This document shows positions 8,713 to 19,088 of a DNA stretch of 64,000 bases, piece after piece. Source of the DNA: Candidatus Bathyarchaeia archaeon (GTDB lineage Archaea > Thermoproteota > Bathyarchaeia > Bathyarchaeales > DTEX01). The notes beneath the pieces are model-generated. The model was not told the DNA's origin. It was given only the letters and a program-made list of their open reading frames with translations, and searched no databases. A program made the position numbers and the translations under genes. How positions within the stretch are numbered: position 1 is the first letter of the stretch; each line of letters begins with the position of its first letter. The stretch spans positions 115,668 to 179,667 of the forward strand of contig JAVZNR010000001.1 of assembly GCA_038882715.1 (NCBI GenBank), given 5' to 3'.

Positions 8713-9358
8713 AGTCAAAATATGCGGCATAACTAGAGTAGAAGATGTTTACGCGGCCGTTAAAGCCGGCGCGGACTCTCTGGGATTTATTGTCGACGTC
8801 CCGGACTCGCCGAGGAACATATCGTTGGAGCAGGCTAAACGGTTGATGGCGACTACTCCCTTATTCGTCACGAAGGTTGCAGTCACCGTCTTCAAGGGCC
8901 TTGAGCAAACCCTCAAAGTTTACAGAAAATTAAGACCTGACGCGCTGCAGCTGCACGGCGCTTTACCTTCATTAGATGAGATAAAGGAAGTCTCTAGGCG
9001 AACCAGGGTTATAGGGGTTGTTAAGGCTGTTTCAGATAAGATTCCTGAAGGCATAGTGCACGGCATAGGTTACCTTGACGCCATACTGGTTGATTCACAT
9101 GCTCCGGGAATGTACGGCGGCACGGGGATAGTTCACGACTGGTCTTTAAGTAGAAGAATTAGGGACTCAATATACCCTAAACCGCTGATCCTCGCCGGAG
9201 GCTTAAGGCCTGAGAACGTTAGAAGCGCGATCCTCACCGTTGAACCATTTGCGGTGGATGTTTCAAGCGGTGTCGAAGCCTATCCCGGAGTTAAGGATGC
9301 TAAGAAGATTTTCTCTTTCATTGAGGAAGTTAGGAGGGCTGAGGAATGCCTAAACTGA
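8699..9358 (+). CDS. trpF: Phosphoribosylanthranilate isomerase
   Basis: This 219-residue (beta/alpha)8 isomerase converts phosphoribosylanthranilate to CdRP. The N-terminus VKICGITR carries the catalytic cysteine, and [14 protein letters not shown] near the C-terminus carries the general-acid aspartate. QLHG and [10 protein letters not shown] are further family signatures. The ATG overlaps the end of trpC, and the stop overlaps the trpB start. The protein is stand-alone, not fused to TrpC as in some bacteria. Confidence 0.94.
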   Translation: MRRVRVKICGITRVEDVYAAVKAGADSLGFIVDVPDSPRNISLEQAKRLMATTPLFVTKVAVTVFKGLEQTLKVYRKLRPDALQLHGALPSLDEIKEVSRRTRVIGVVKAVSDKIPEGIVHGIGYLDAILVDSHAPGMYGGTGIVHDWSLSRRIRDSIYPKPLILAGGLRPENVRSAILTVEPFAVDVSSGVEAYPGVKDAKKIFSFIEEVRRAEECLN

Positions 9359-10545
9359 GCGAGTATCCGACGAATGGAAAGTATGGTAGGTTTGGCGGAA
9401 GGTTCGTTCCAGAAACACTTATGTCCGCGCTCATTGAGCTTGAGGAAGCGTACTTAAAGGCGAAAGAAGACGAGGAGTTTAAAACCCAGCTGAAATATTA
9501 TCTTTCAGAGTACGCTGGAAGACCGACGCCCCTATACTATGCGAGAAACCTTACAAAGAGGCTTGGCGGAGCAAAAATTTACTTAAAGCGTGAGGATCTA
9601 GCCCACGGCGGAGCACATAAAATAAACAATACCATTGGGCAGGCGCTTCTAGCTAAGAGGATGGGGAAGAAGAGGGTGATAGCTGAAACTGGCGCCGGGC
9701 AGCATGGTGTTGCGACAGCTATGGCTTGCGCAGCGCTGGGTTTAAGAGCTGAAATATATATGGGCTCAGAGGACATGAGGCGCCAGAGGTTAAACGTTTT
9801 TAGGATGGAGCTTCTAGGCGCAAAAGTTCATCCAGTAGAATCGGGATCCAAAACCCTCAAAGACGCTATAAACGAAGCCCTCAGAGACTGGGTTACAAAC
9901 GTTAAAACAACCTACTATTTAATAGGTTCTGTTGTAGGCCCGCATCCATACCCAATGATGGTCCGGGATTTCCAAAGCGTCATCGGGTTAGAGATAAGAG
10001 GGCAGATTTTGGAGAAGGAGGGGAGGCTGCCGGACATATTGGTAGCGTGTGTTGGCGGTGGAAGCAACGCCATGGGAACATTCTATCCATTCCTAGACGA
10101 CTTGGAGGTTGAGTTATATGGTGTTGAGGCAGCTGGTGAGGGGATAGAGACCGGGAGACATGCCGCCTCCCTATGCGCTGGCTCAGAAGGGGTTTTTCAT
10201 GGCATGAGAACATATGTTCTACAGGATGAGGATGGCCAAATAACGACGACGCATAGCATATCAGCTGGCTTAGATTATCCTGGAGTTGGACCTGAACACT
10301 CGTTCCTAAAAGAGGTTGGGCGCGCCAAGTATGTTGCTGTAACTGATAGAGAGGCCGTGGAGGCTTTCCTTGAGCTCTCTAGGAGCGAGGGCATAATACC
10401 GGCCTTAGAGCCGTCTCATGCCTTAGCCTACGCTATGAGGATTGCGCCGAATCTAAGCAGGGACACCATAATAGTTGTCACATTGTCCGGAAGAGGCGAT
10501 AAAGATGTTGAGGTTGCCGCATCCTACCTAGGTGTCAAGATATGA
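9346..10545 (+). CDS. trpB: Tryptophan synthase beta chain (TrpB1 type)
   Basis: This 399-residue PLP enzyme joins indole and serine to form tryptophan. The N-terminus [16 protein letters not shown] and the PLP lysine Lys92 in [14 protein letters not shown] identify the major TrpB1 group that pairs with TrpA, not the longer stand-alone TrpB2 group. Glu114 in AETGAGQHG and the phosphate loop GGGSNAMG near 230 are intact. It overlaps trpF and trpA by a few bases each, so all of the last trp genes are tightly coupled. Confidence 0.96.
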   Translation: MPKLSEYPTNGKYGRFGGRFVPETLMSALIELEEAYLKAKEDEEFKTQLKYYLSEYAGRPTPLYYARNLTKRLGGAKIYLKREDLAHGGAHKINNTIGQALLAKRMGKKRVIAETGAGQHGVATAMACAALGLRAEIYMGSEDMRRQRLNVFRMELLGAKVHPVESGSKTLKDAINEALRDWVTNVKTTYYLIGSVVGPHPYPMMVRDFQSVIGLEIRGQILEKEGRLPDILVACVGGGSNAMGTFYPFLDDLEVELYGVEAAGEGIETGRHAASLCAGSEGVFHGMRTYVLQDEDGQITTTHSISAGLDYPGVGPEHSFLKEVGRAKYVAVTDREAVEAFLELSRSEGIIPALEPSHALAYAMRIAPNLSRDTIIVVTLSGRGDKDVEVAASYLGVKI

Positions 10546-11378
10546 GGGCCATAGAGGAGAAATTTAGGAGTCTAGGTAGGCGCGGTGAAGGCGCATTAAT
10601 AGGGTACGTTACGTGCGGCGACCCGATGCCAGACTACACGCTGAAGATAGCTAAAGCGCTGATTAGCGGCGGAATTGATATGCTTGAGCTCGGCATACCT
10701 TTCTCAGACCCAATAGCCGACGGCCCAATTATACAGCGCGCCGCCATGAGGGCGCTTAAAGCCGGCGTAAGGCCGCTTACCGTGATGGAGACCGCTAAAA
10801 AAATATCTGCGGCTCATCCAAACACGCCAATCATCATATTAACGTATTTCAACCTGATTTTCAAAGCTGGGCTGGAAAGATTCTTTAATCTCGCTAAAGA
10901 AAACGACATTGACGGGGTTATTGTCCCAGACCTATCTGTGGAAGAAGCCTCAGAGTATAAGGCTGTAGCCGAAAGATACGATGTTGACACAATTTTTCTC
11001 GCAGCCCCTTCAACTCCAAATGGACGCCTCAAGAAGATTATCGAGTATTCCTCAGGATTCATATATCTAGTTTCAGTTCACGGAGTCACAGGCCCTAGAG
11101 AGAGGCTAAGGAAAGAAAGCATCGATTTTGTTAGGAGGGCTTCCTCAATGTCTGGCGGAAAGATCCCTATAGCTGTCGGGTTTGGGATATCTAAGCCTTC
11201 CCATGTTAGGAGAGTTATCGCCGAAGGTGCTGACGGCGCAATAGTCGGAAGTAAAATCGTCAAAATCATGGAGGAAAACATTGATAATGAGGCAAGAATG
11301 CTCTCAAAGATAGAAAGTTTCATTAGGGTCCTCAAGAAGTCAACTGTGAAGAACTCTAGCTCCGCTATGAGATTTTAA
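10542..11378 (+). CDS. trpA: Tryptophan synthase alpha chain
   Basis: This 278-residue subunit cleaves indole-3-glycerol phosphate and channels indole to TrpB. The catalytic residues Glu49 ([10 protein letters not shown]) and Asp60 ([10 protein letters not shown]) are present, as are [21 protein letters not shown] and the phosphate loop [11 protein letters not shown]. The ATG overlaps the trpB stop by four bases. It is the last gene of the seven-gene operon trpEGDCFBA; about 115 bases follow before the next gene. Confidence 0.95.
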   Translation: MRAIEEKFRSLGRRGEGALIGYVTCGDPMPDYTLKIAKALISGGIDMLELGIPFSDPIADGPIIQRAAMRALKAGVRPLTVMETAKKISAAHPNTPIIILTYFNLIFKAGLERFFNLAKENDIDGVIVPDLSVEEASEYKAVAERYDVDTIFLAAPSTPNGRLKKIIEYSSGFIYLVSVHGVTGPRERLRKESIDFVRRASSMSGGKIPIAVGFGISKPSHVRRVIAEGADGAIVGSKIVKIMEENIDNEARMLSKIESFIRVLKKSTVKNSSSAMRF

Positions 11379-11492
11379 ATGCTCAAGAATATGCATACAT
11401 GCTCATTAGCGTTTGAGAATATAAGCTCTTTTTTCAAAAATCTTATATTATTGTCCCGCCATTTGCTTAGGTGAAATAACTGGTGGAAATTA

Positions 11493-12410
11493 ATGCTTGG
11501 CATTTTTCGGAAATCTAAAGAGAGGAAAGGGGGAAAGAAGGCGGTTAATCGAGCGCAAAGGCGCCTAGACGAGTACAAGCCAGCGCCGGAGGAAAGCTCT
11601 CCACCGTGGGTTGCATCTTTCAGAGAGGTGGAGAATGAGGTAGATAATAACGTTAAGTCTCTTCATCTTCACATCAAAAATATTAAGGAAACATCCTTGA
11701 AAATTGAGGAGCTAACGAAGATATTTAAGGCTGGCGAAATACCTGAAAACGTATATAATATTCTTTTAGTCGAGCTGAGCAGCAACCTATCGTCATTAAT
11801 AGGTGAAATGCTCAGAATCAGGGAGAATTTAGAGCTGCTTAGAGCGAGAGCTAAGCTTGAGTGGGCAAAAGAAAAAATTGATATGGGGAGCATTTTTGAA
11901 AGCCAGTCTTTTTCTAAAGACTACTATTATTATAGAGGGTTACCGGTAATTAAGTGGCAGGACGTAATAAGCAAAATTGACAGCGCTTTATCATCGCTAT
12001 CCTTCGAGGAAGAGCTATCCATTATTGAAAAGTATCTGTCAATAATCAGAGATAAATCTTCTTCAGGAGGATTGAAGGAAACCGAAGATATCAAGCAGAT
12101 CTGTCAGCAGCGCTTAAGCGTGTTTTCAGAGAAGTGGGTTTCTATAAGACATGAAAAGGTTAGAAAAATAATAGATTTGGAGGCAAGAGCATCGCAGCTA
12201 AGGGATAGCATTAAGGAGATTGAAGTTAGGTTCGCGGTAGGGGAATTCGATAAAAACCTATACGAGATGAAGATAGGTCAGCTGCAAGGGGCTTTAAAGA
12301 GTGTGGAGAAAGAGATATCGGATCTTAGGAATTACATTAGTGAAATAGATCAGAAAATATTTAAGATAACTGAGTTATTGAGGGAGGATAGGCAAAATAT
12401 TGGCGTGTGA
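11493..12410 (+). CDS. Coiled-coil cytoplasmic protein with two SHOCT-like motifs
   Basis: This 305-residue protein has no signal peptide or membrane segment. After a basic N-terminus (residues 1-30) it is largely helical and coiled-coil forming. Two segments, IFKAGEIPENVYNILLVEL near residue 72 and RFAVGEFDKNLYEMKIGQL near residue 246, share the pattern G-x-hydrophobic-x-x-x-x-Y followed by a helix. This resembles the short SHOCT motif. The same pattern recurs in the cytoplasmic tails of the next two proteins. The three genes overlap and form one operon, so this is probably a cytoplasmic partner of the membrane proteins. The ATG start lies 21 bases after a GGTG-containing site. I cannot name a family. 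Confidence 0.75.
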   Translation: MLGIFRKSKERKGGKKAVNRAQRRLDEYKPAPEESSPPWVASFREVENEVDNNVKSLHLHIKNIKETSLKIEELTKIFKAGEIPENVYNILLVELSSNLSSLIGEMLRIRENLELLRARAKLEWAKEKIDMGSIFESQSFSKDYYYYRGLPVIKWQDVISKIDSALSSLSFEEELSIIEKYLSIIRDKSSSGGLKETEDIKQICQQRLSVFSEKWVSIRHEKVRKIIDLEARASQLRDSIKEIEVRFAVGEFDKNLYEMKIGQLQGALKSVEKEISDLRNYISEIDQKIFKITELLREDRQNIGV

Positions 12411-13782
12411 TGGAAAAACATTAGCTAAAACGATTCTAATACTGATGAATGCCATATTCTTTTTAGTGCTTTGCATGGCGCCGTTAACAGCATTATGCTC
12501 AACTCTATCAAAATATAATAGCGCAGAAAACACCAATGTAAACGTGACTTTGGTGATAAGTAGCGGGGATGGAAAGATTATCCCCAATAATTTAACTGTT
12601 TCCATATACGACTTGAATGGCAGCCTAATATTGAGCTGGGCGCTAAACGATACTGGGCGTTTAGATGCGAATCTCAAAAAAGGATTATACACAGTCATAG
12701 TTAAAGCCGACAATAATATCGTCAGCTCTCATAGAATACATATTGAAGAATCTAAAACCATCACTATCAACATGCAATCTTACGCCTTAGAGGTTACGTG
12801 TATTGATCAAGAAGAGAAATATGTGCGAGGGGCAGTAGTTCTCCTCTATGGCTTAGCGGGTTTCTCTACCGAAGGGGGCGCCCATGAAGAGTGGCAGCTT
12901 GTGAATTTAGCTAGAACGGATGAAAATGGAACAGCGCTTTTTCATGGTGTTTGGGGCGGAATATATAGGATTACGGTTAAAAGCGGTAAAACAATCGGTG
13001 AAAATACGCTGGAAGTCTATGAACCAAAACACATAACCATAAAATGCGACAGAGCATCTCTAAAGATTAGCGTCGTTACATCCGCGCCAATAGAGTATCC
13101 TCTTTCAAACGCGTCCGTCCTCTTACAGGATAGTGCCGGCCATCTGCTTTTTAAAGGCTATACTGACGATTATGGAAGCATAGAATTCGAGAACCTATAC
13201 ATCGGCAACTACACGATTTTCGTTGATTGGATGGATACACAAATTTTTTCCGGCGTGGTGAACACTAGATCTGTCAGAGAACTGCGAATAAGAACATCGG
13301 TCTTTAAAGTCTCACTGCACGTTAAAGGTCCCCTAGGCGAATCTCTACCCCGCTCAAAAATATTTATCTCGAAAATAATTTCTAGGAGAACCGTGAGTGT
13401 AGGGGAGATTGAGGCTGACGATAATGGTTTCATCACGTTTTTCTTGCCTTTCGGTACGTATGAGTTGACTTGTGTGAGCGGGATCTACTATGGTAAAATC
13501 ACCATTAACTTGTCTGACAATTACAGCGGAGCAATACAATGCAACGTGCACTCGAATGTTTGGGCTCTAATATTCCTGTTATCTTTCCCCCTACTTATCC
13601 TGTCCTTAGTGATAGAGCGGAATAAACTTAGGAAGCCGCTGGAATATAGGCGCTACCAAAACATGCTATCGCGACTTGAATCAATGTACAGTAGCGGTTT
13701 AGTGGAATACAAGATATATAGGAAACTTAAGGAGGAGTATGAGACGAAACTTATAGAGTTGGGAGGAAGAAGGCGCAGATGA
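12400..13782 (+). CDS. Surface protein with beta-sandwich repeats, C-terminal TM and SHOCT-like tail
   Basis: This 460-residue protein begins with a signal-like hydrophobic segment (about 8-32). It then has a series of beta-rich modules of the carboxypeptidase-regulatory or Cna-B kind, seen as repeated TDENGTALFHGVWGGIYRITV-like patterns (G-x-A/x-F...G-x-Y-x-hydrophobic). A single membrane helix (WALIFLLSFPLLILSLVI, about 387-405) leads to a charged 54-residue cytoplasmic tail with GLVEYKIYRKLKEEYETKL, the motif shared with its neighbours. The TTG start overlaps the end of the upstream gene, and its stop overlaps the next start. Most of the protein is predicted outside the cell. Function is unknown. 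Confidence 0.75.
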   Translation: MACDGKTLAKTILILMNAIFFLVLCMAPLTALCSTLSKYNSAENTNVNVTLVISSGDGKIIPNNLTVSIYDLNGSLILSWALNDTGRLDANLKKGLYTVIVKADNNIVSSHRIHIEESKTITINMQSYALEVTCIDQEEKYVRGAVVLLYGLAGFSTEGGAHEEWQLVNLARTDENGTALFHGVWGGIYRITVKSGKTIGENTLEVYEPKHITIKCDRASLKISVVTSAPIEYPLSNASVLLQDSAGHLLFKGYTDDYGSIEFENLYIGNYTIFVDWMDTQIFSGVVNTRSVRELRIRTSVFKVSLHVKGPLGESLPRSKIFISKIISRRTVSVGEIEADDNGFITFFLPFGTYELTCVSGIYYGKITINLSDNYSGAIQCNVHSNVWALIFLLSFPLLILSLVIERNKLRKPLEYRRYQNMLSRLESMYSSGLVEYKIYRKLKEEYETKLIELGGRRRR

Positions 13783-16700
13783 AGAATAAACGTAACATAA
13801 ACCCGGCTTTATGGATTTTAGCAACGCTTTCCCTCATCGCATTCTCCTTAATTGCATGCTCCAGTAAAGTTGAATGCTACGATGGAAACGTTCAAGTTTG
13901 GCTGAGATTCTCTTTAAGAGAGTATCGGTCTGACAACCCTCTCAACAATGTTTCCGTCTCAATTAAAATATCTACGCCTAAAGGAAGATTCGAGCTGGGA
14001 CCCTACGTAAGTAATGAAACTGGAATAATAGTTGTTCCTTTAGGAGAATTCTCCGCTAAGGATTTATCTACACCATTAAGATTAACTGATTTAGTCTTGT
14101 CGGGCGACTATATTCCGATTAAGGTTAACAACGTTTTTCTTGAAGACATACCGTTTTCAGCGCAGTATAAGTCTAGACAGGTTGAATTCTCAAATATGCA
14201 GATTACGGTTGAACATGAATTTTTCGAGAGAACCGCAGTAGTTAATGTTGATTGCTGGGCCCTTAGAGGCAAATTAGTCTCGATTTCAGACTGTGATCCG
14301 ATAACTGGTGAAAGATCGGTGATCGGCATAAAGATGGCTGCTAAAGCTGTCCCCGAGGATGAGGTGAAAAGGGATGTTTATGAAAGTCTTTACTTTATTC
14401 CGGTTGGCTATAGCACGCTCATATACCATGCGCCTAAAACTAGAGTGGAATACGTTTACCCAAATCTCAAAATCGTCGTGGATGAGAACACATCTTCACT
14501 AAACTGGATGTATCATGCGGCGAAATCCTATGGAAATTATAGGATGGGTCTGGTTGACAGAGAAATCAATTGGCTGAAGTCTGCTGGCTTATCTCTTGAC
14601 CGCGAGATAGAGGAGAAATCGGCTCTTGAAAGCCTGCTCGACAGGATTCTGAGCCTCTACGAGAAGGAAGATTACAGCACGGCCCTCAGCGGGATAAGGC
14701 TATTCATAAACAGGATTAATGACTTGGAAAAGTGGCTGTCAAATCTGAAAACTTTTTCGTTAGCAAGCACCATCTGCATAAGTCTTTTTGTTTTCGGGCT
14801 CTCCTCCATACTCTCAGGATTCATTTTTAATGAGCCCTCAAAAAACAAAGAGCGGGCGGCGATGAAAGCCGCGCTGTTTACGTCCCTGCTAGCGTTCTTC
14901 TTTTTAACAGACCCATCCTCTAGGATTACATGCGCCATATTGGTTGAAAGCGCCTTCAGCTCACCTCTCCCAGAGATAAATGTTCCAACAATCCTCTTAG
15001 GCTTATTTGTCATAGGTGTGCTAATATATTTTTTAGCAACGGTCATCTCCATTAAGAGGTCCCCAGTAACGGATCTCGCATTACAGTTAGGTGTAAGAAG
15101 CCTAAAGAGAAGACCCCTTAGAACATTACTGACTTTAATAACCATAGTGATAATCGTGTCCTCAGCAATAGCCTTCGTGAATATATCTGCTGCAAGAGAG
15201 ACTAGAGTGAAGGGTTCTTGGCCCAGCACAAACGTCTTAGGCTTAAAGATAAGCGTGGATCCCGTAACGCCGGCTGGATTAAGCTCACATGACGTCGAAT
15301 GGATTGAGGAGCAGGAGTGGTGTGATGAGGTCACGTATGTGGAGAGGGTTAAGGCTTATGAGCCGCTCGGCGAGACATATATTTCCCGCGTTGTGCTTTT
15401 CAGCTTCGGCGCAGAAAACCCGCGAATAGCGAGTTTGATTTGCGTCGACCCGATCTTTATGGAGAAACACTATAATTTCTCCCGCTATATAAGGGGGCTC
15501 TGGAAAGACTTCTCTAGAGGCGAAAAGGTTGCCCTCCTGCCAGCGAGATATGATGTTGCCATCGGCGACTACGTAATGTTGAGCGTAGAGGAAACGCTTA
15601 TGACGCCGTTCGGAGCGGTACCTCTTGGATCTAGGGATCTAGGTCGTTTTCGAGTTGTCGGTAAATTTGAGCCAGCTCAGCTTTCGGATTTTAAGGGGAT
15701 AGATGGCAGCCCGCTTTTCACCGAGCTGCTGAATGCTGTTTTGCTTCCAGTAAATTCGATAGAAGATCCATCGATGGCCATTTCAGAAGTCACAGTGATC
15801 GTGAAATCGGGTTTTGACCCCCTGGAGGCCGCTAGGGAGTTAGCGTATCTGCTTGGGCTTCCCGTAGTAGCTAACAAGAACGGTTTAGCGATTCTGGTTA
15901 GATGGGGGCTTGAGATCTCAAGTACAGGTGTTCTTCAGTATATTGTTCCGCTGCTTGTGGCGGGCTTAATGATGTACATAACAGCATTATCAATCTTTGA
16001 GGAGAGGAAGAGAGATCTATTCACGCTAGCAACACTGGGCCTAGACCCTCAAAATGTGCTTCTCACATTTCTCGTAGAAACTTTACTTATGGGATTACTG
16101 GGAACATTTATAGGCTTCTTCGGCACCCACATTCTCTCAACAATACTATCGCTTATTCCTCCGCTTAAAATGGGGATACCATATAATCCCTTCTCATTCT
16201 TCGTGGCCCTGCTTGTCGGCGTAGCCACAGTTTTCCTCGGAGGATACCTGCCATCCGTGAAAGCTCAAGGCTTAAGCTTAATGGGCAGGCCTAAAACCCG
16301 CGAACTACTGGGCGAAATAATTGTTGAGGGAGATAACGCTGTTTTTCAGCTTCCTATAAGGGAGACTCTTCAGAGCAGTGAACTACTATATGATTACTCT
16401 AGGGAAATCCTTAGGAAAGTGCCTTCATCCCTAGTGGATCCGCATTCAATTAAGAGCGAAATATACGGAGACGGCTCATTCAACATATCATTTGTGGTCT
16501 TGAGCGGCAGTCAAAGCGTCTTCATACCATGTAACTTAAAGGGCGAACGGAACGAGGATGTCTTGACGCTCTCCATAATATTTCCGAAATCCTTCATGGA
16601 GTATGAGCGGATTAAGAGGATACTTCGCGATTTGGAGGCGCACATGATTGGTTTCTCCTCGTGGCGTGACATGCAATTGAGGATGCGAATCGTGAGGGAA

Positions 16701-17120
16701 GCGCCCAAGAAACAGAAAACTATGGATGAAATATTGGATGAGATGAAACTGTTGATTAAGGAGATAAAGGATCTTAATAGAAAAATTGGGATTTTAGAGG
16801 CGCAGAAGGGAAAGCTTACCGAAGAAATCTATCGCGAGTACAGGCAAAAATATCTCAACATGATTAATGAAAAGTTTAAGGCTCTGCGCTCAACCTCTGT
16901 GGGTTTAGAGCCATATCTAAGCCAGATACAGGAGGAGATAAGGAGAACTAACCTAGAGATAGAGAGAGTTACAATAGCCTATAATCTCGGCGAAATAAGC
17001 GAGGAAGACTACATTAAGATGTGTAGCCCTCTGCAGAACAATCTAGCCGCGCTAAAAAACAGGCTTAGCGAAGTTGAGGAGATACTAGAGTTCCTAAGAA
17101 AACCTTTAGGAATATTTTAA
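13779..17120 (+). CDS. Giant FtsX/MacB-like permease with ectodomain and coiled-coil tail
   Basis: This 1113-residue membrane protein has an N-terminal signal helix (10-27) and a long ectodomain to about 325. Three membrane helices follow near 325-420. Then comes an FtsX-type permease core: helix at about 443-463 after RSLKRRPLRTLL, an outer domain to about 710, and three helices near 717-738, 760-785 and 804-825. The final 290 residues are cytoplasmic and end in coiled coil with two SHOCT-like copies (GKLTEEIYREYRQKYL and GEISEEDYIKMCSPL). FtsX/MacB permeases normally work with an ABC ATPase to drive export or signalling, but no ATPase gene adjoins it here. It is the last gene of a three-gene overlapping operon. 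Confidence 0.8.
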   Translation: MKNKRNINPALWILATLSLIAFSLIACSSKVECYDGNVQVWLRFSLREYRSDNPLNNVSVSIKISTPKGRFELGPYVSNETGIIVVPLGEFSAKDLSTPLRLTDLVLSGDYIPIKVNNVFLEDIPFSAQYKSRQVEFSNMQITVEHEFFERTAVVNVDCWALRGKLVSISDCDPITGERSVIGIKMAAKAVPEDEVKRDVYESLYFIPVGYSTLIYHAPKTRVEYVYPNLKIVVDENTSSLNWMYHAAKSYGNYRMGLVDREINWLKSAGLSLDREIEEKSALESLLDRILSLYEKEDYSTALSGIRLFINRINDLEKWLSNLKTFSLASTICISLFVFGLSSILSGFIFNEPSKNKERAAMKAALFTSLLAFFFLTDPSSRITCAILVESAFSSPLPEINVPTILLGLFVIGVLIYFLATVISIKRSPVTDLALQLGVRSLKRRPLRTLLTLITIVIIVSSAIAFVNISAARETRVKGSWPSTNVLGLKISVDPVTPAGLSSHDVEWIEEQEWCDEVTYVERVKAYEPLGETYISRVVLFSFGAENPRIASLICVDPIFMEKHYNFSRYIRGLWKDFSRGEKVALLPARYDVAIGDYVMLSVEETLMTPFGAVPLGSRDLGRFRVVGKFEPAQLSDFKGIDGSPLFTELLNAVLLPVNSIEDPSMAISEVTVIVKSGFDPLEAARELAYLLGLPVVANKNGLAILVRWGLEISSTGVLQYIVPLLVAGLMMYITALSIFEERKRDLFTLATLGLDPQNVLLTFLVETLLMGLLGTFIGFFGTHILSTILSLIPPLKMGIPYNPFSFFVALLVGVATVFLGGYLPSVKAQGLSLMGRPKTRELLGEIIVEGDNAVFQLPIRETLQSSELLYDYSREILRKVPSSLVDPHSIKSEIYGDGSFNISFVVLSGSQSVFIPCNLKGERNEDVLTLSIIFPKSFMEYERIKRILRDLEAHMIGFSSWRDMQLRMRIVREAPKKQKTMDEILDEMKLLIKEIKDLNRKIGILEAQKGKLTEEIYREYRQKYLNMINEKFKALRSTSVGLEPYLSQIQEEIRRTNLEIERVTIAYNLGEISEEDYIKMCSPLQNNLAALKNRLSEVEEILEFLRKPLGIF

Positions 17121-17129
17121 TTTGCTGAA

Positions 17130-19088
17130 TCAGAACTCTATCTTTCTCCCCGTTTCCTCATCTACCCTGTAGCCTTGGAAATCTTTTATGAATCTTCTGG
17201 CTAAATCGTTGAACTCATCTACGAGCCGCCCAATCATCTTTTTGCTGAGCGCATCTTTTCTTATCACGAGATCGTACCTCTCATAGTTTATGGGCGTAAA
17301 AGCTAAGCCGTATTTTTCCGCCACATATCTGACCGCCACTGCAACATCAACCACGCCTCTAAAAACTAGGTGCGCCGCGGCCTCATGCGTCTTTACCTCA
17401 AAATTATACCCTTTAACCCTACTTTTCAGCTCCTCTGACCCGACACCTCTTCGTCTTGCCTCTTCCTCCAGCAATAGGTCTATTAGAATCCTGGTGCCGC
17501 TTCCCGGATTCCTGTTAACGAAACTAAATTCTTTATCCACTATATCGCTTATAGACAATGTCTCTGTAAAACCCCTCCTATATATAAAGCCCTGCTCACG
17601 TAAATAACCCCTAATAAGCAATACTTCCTTCAAACCCATCTTCTTAATGAACGGTACATTGTATTCTCCCGTCTCTCGGTCAAGTAAGTGAACCCCAGCC
17701 ATATCAGCTACGCCCATTTTAATGGCATGTAGCCCAGCCATGCTACCTACGTTAAGCATACGTATATTTTCAGTCGAAATAATGCAGCCTATTAAATGTT
17801 GGAGCAATGGATCGTGACTGCCAATTATGTTCGCATCACACGGCCTCCAGAACGGATTCACCAAAACCTTTAATTCACAGTTTGCTGGAACATGCTCCAC
17901 ATGCTCCGGCACAACTATGTATCCGTCCACAAGGCTTAGAGAAGACACCCTACCGCTATGCCCCGGTAGAGGATACGCCATCATAGATCCTCCACGCTCC
18001 ATCAACACAGCGGGCACGAATACCCTTACGCCCGGCTCACCTTTAAGGGGCATCGGCACACGCGCATCAATATACTTGTGCTCGTATACTTTAGCCCCCT
18101 GAAGTCTCGCCAATATCGGCATAAAGTATAGATTTACGGTTAGGAGACACGATAGCGGGAAACCCGGCAAGCCCAATATTATCTTGCCGCCGTGAACAGC
18201 TATAGCTAATGGTCTACCCGGTCTCTCTCTGACGCCGTGAACTATTAGGCCTGGAACAAGCCTAGATAAAGCCCTATAAACTAAGTCTTCTAGACCAGCG
18301 GATGTCCCCCCTATAGTGACTACCAGATCGTTCTCTTCAATCGCTCTCCAAAGCCGATCCTCCAAATCCCCCCTATCATCCGGAGCTCTTTCATAAATCT
18401 TTGGATCTGCACCCATAAGTTTAGCGTAACCATACACGAGGTGGGAGTTAGAGTCATATATACAGCCGTAATCTAACTGTTCGCCCGGAGCCCTAAGCTC
18501 ATCTCCAGTTGGCAATATACCAACCTTCACAGGCTTATACACGTGAACTCTGCTAACTCCCAGAGCGGCCAGCATAGATGCCAATAGGGGCGTAACCATC
18601 TCGCCCCTCCAGGCGGCAACCTCCCCTTCGGAGAAGTCTGATCCAATTTGATCTATGTTTTCGCCTCTAGCCACGCTCCTATAGAAAAACGCGTAGTTGC
18701 CCTCAACGCTAGTATACTCTACTGGAACAACAGCGTCAGCCGGGTAGGGTATGATAGCCCCTGTAGAAACTTCTACGCACTCACCCCTGTTAATCCTAAT
18801 GACCCTGGTTTCGCCGACCGATATTTGACCCGCTATCTTCAGCTTTCTAGGCCTATCCTCATATACGCCCACAAGGTCATCGCTTATCACCGCGTATCCG
18901 TCCATAAGCGACCTAGTGTACGGTGGATAATTCACCTTAGAGTACACGTTGCGGCTTAACACCCTGCCTAAAGCTTCGCTTAGAGGAAGCTCCAGTTCAC
19001 CCAGAGGCTCTAAAGGCCTATATCTTTCGAGAATCGGTATAACCTCATCCACTGAGACCAGTCTACGATAAATTTTGCGTTCAGTCAA
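17130..19088 (-). CDS. moeA: Molybdopterin molybdotransferase MoeA fused to a PBP-like domain
   Basis: This 652-residue protein has a complete MoeA region (about 1-410; NYPPYTRSLMDGYAV, VEVSTGAIIP, PTGDEL, GGTSAGLED, RPGRPLAIAVHGGKIILGLPGFPLSC). MoeA inserts molybdate or tungstate into the pterin dithiolene. It is followed by a periplasmic-binding-protein-like (LysR-substrate or ModA-type) domain (about 425-652; RNPGSGTRILIDLLLEEEA). The same fusion is known in other archaea. The extra domain probably binds an oxyanion, but this has to be inferred. The gene overlaps the upstream moeA by four bases. Given the AOR gene in the window, tungsten is a likely metal. Confidence 0.92.
   Translation of the reverse strand: MTERKIYRRLVSVDEVIPILERYRPLEPLGELELPLSEALGRVLSRNVYSKVNYPPYTRSLMDGYAVISDDLVGVYEDRPRKLKIAGQISVGETRVIRINRGECVEVSTGAIIPYPADAVVPVEYTSVEGNYAFFYRSVARGENIDQIGSDFSEGEVAAWRGEMVTPLLASMLAALGVSRVHVYKPVKVGILPTGDELRAPGEQLDYGCIYDSNSHLVYGYAKLMGADPKIYERAPDDRGDLEDRLWRAIEENDLVVTIGGTSAGLEDLVYRALSRLVPGLIVHGVRERPGRPLAIAVHGGKIILGLPGFPLSCLLTVNLYFMPILARLQGAKVYEHKYIDARVPMPLKGEPGVRVFVPAVLMERGGSMMAYPLPGHSGRVSSLSLVDGYIVVPEHVEHVPANCELKVLVNPFWRPCDANIIGSHDPLLQHLIGCIISTENIRMLNVGSMAGLHAIKMGVADMAGVHLLDRETGEYNVPFIKKMGLKEVLLIRGYLREQGFIYRRGFTETLSISDIVDKEFSFVNRNPGSGTRILIDLLLEEEARRRGVGSEELKSRVKGYNFEVKTHEAAAHLVFRGVVDVAVAVRYVAEKYGLAFTPINYERYDLVIRKDALSKKMIGRLVDEFNDLARRFIKDFQGYRVDEETGRKIEF

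Noticed and set aside
14672..15334. Antisense reading of 220 codons inside the giant permease gene
   Set aside because: It lies wholly within a clear membrane-protein gene and shows no family motif or ribosome site.
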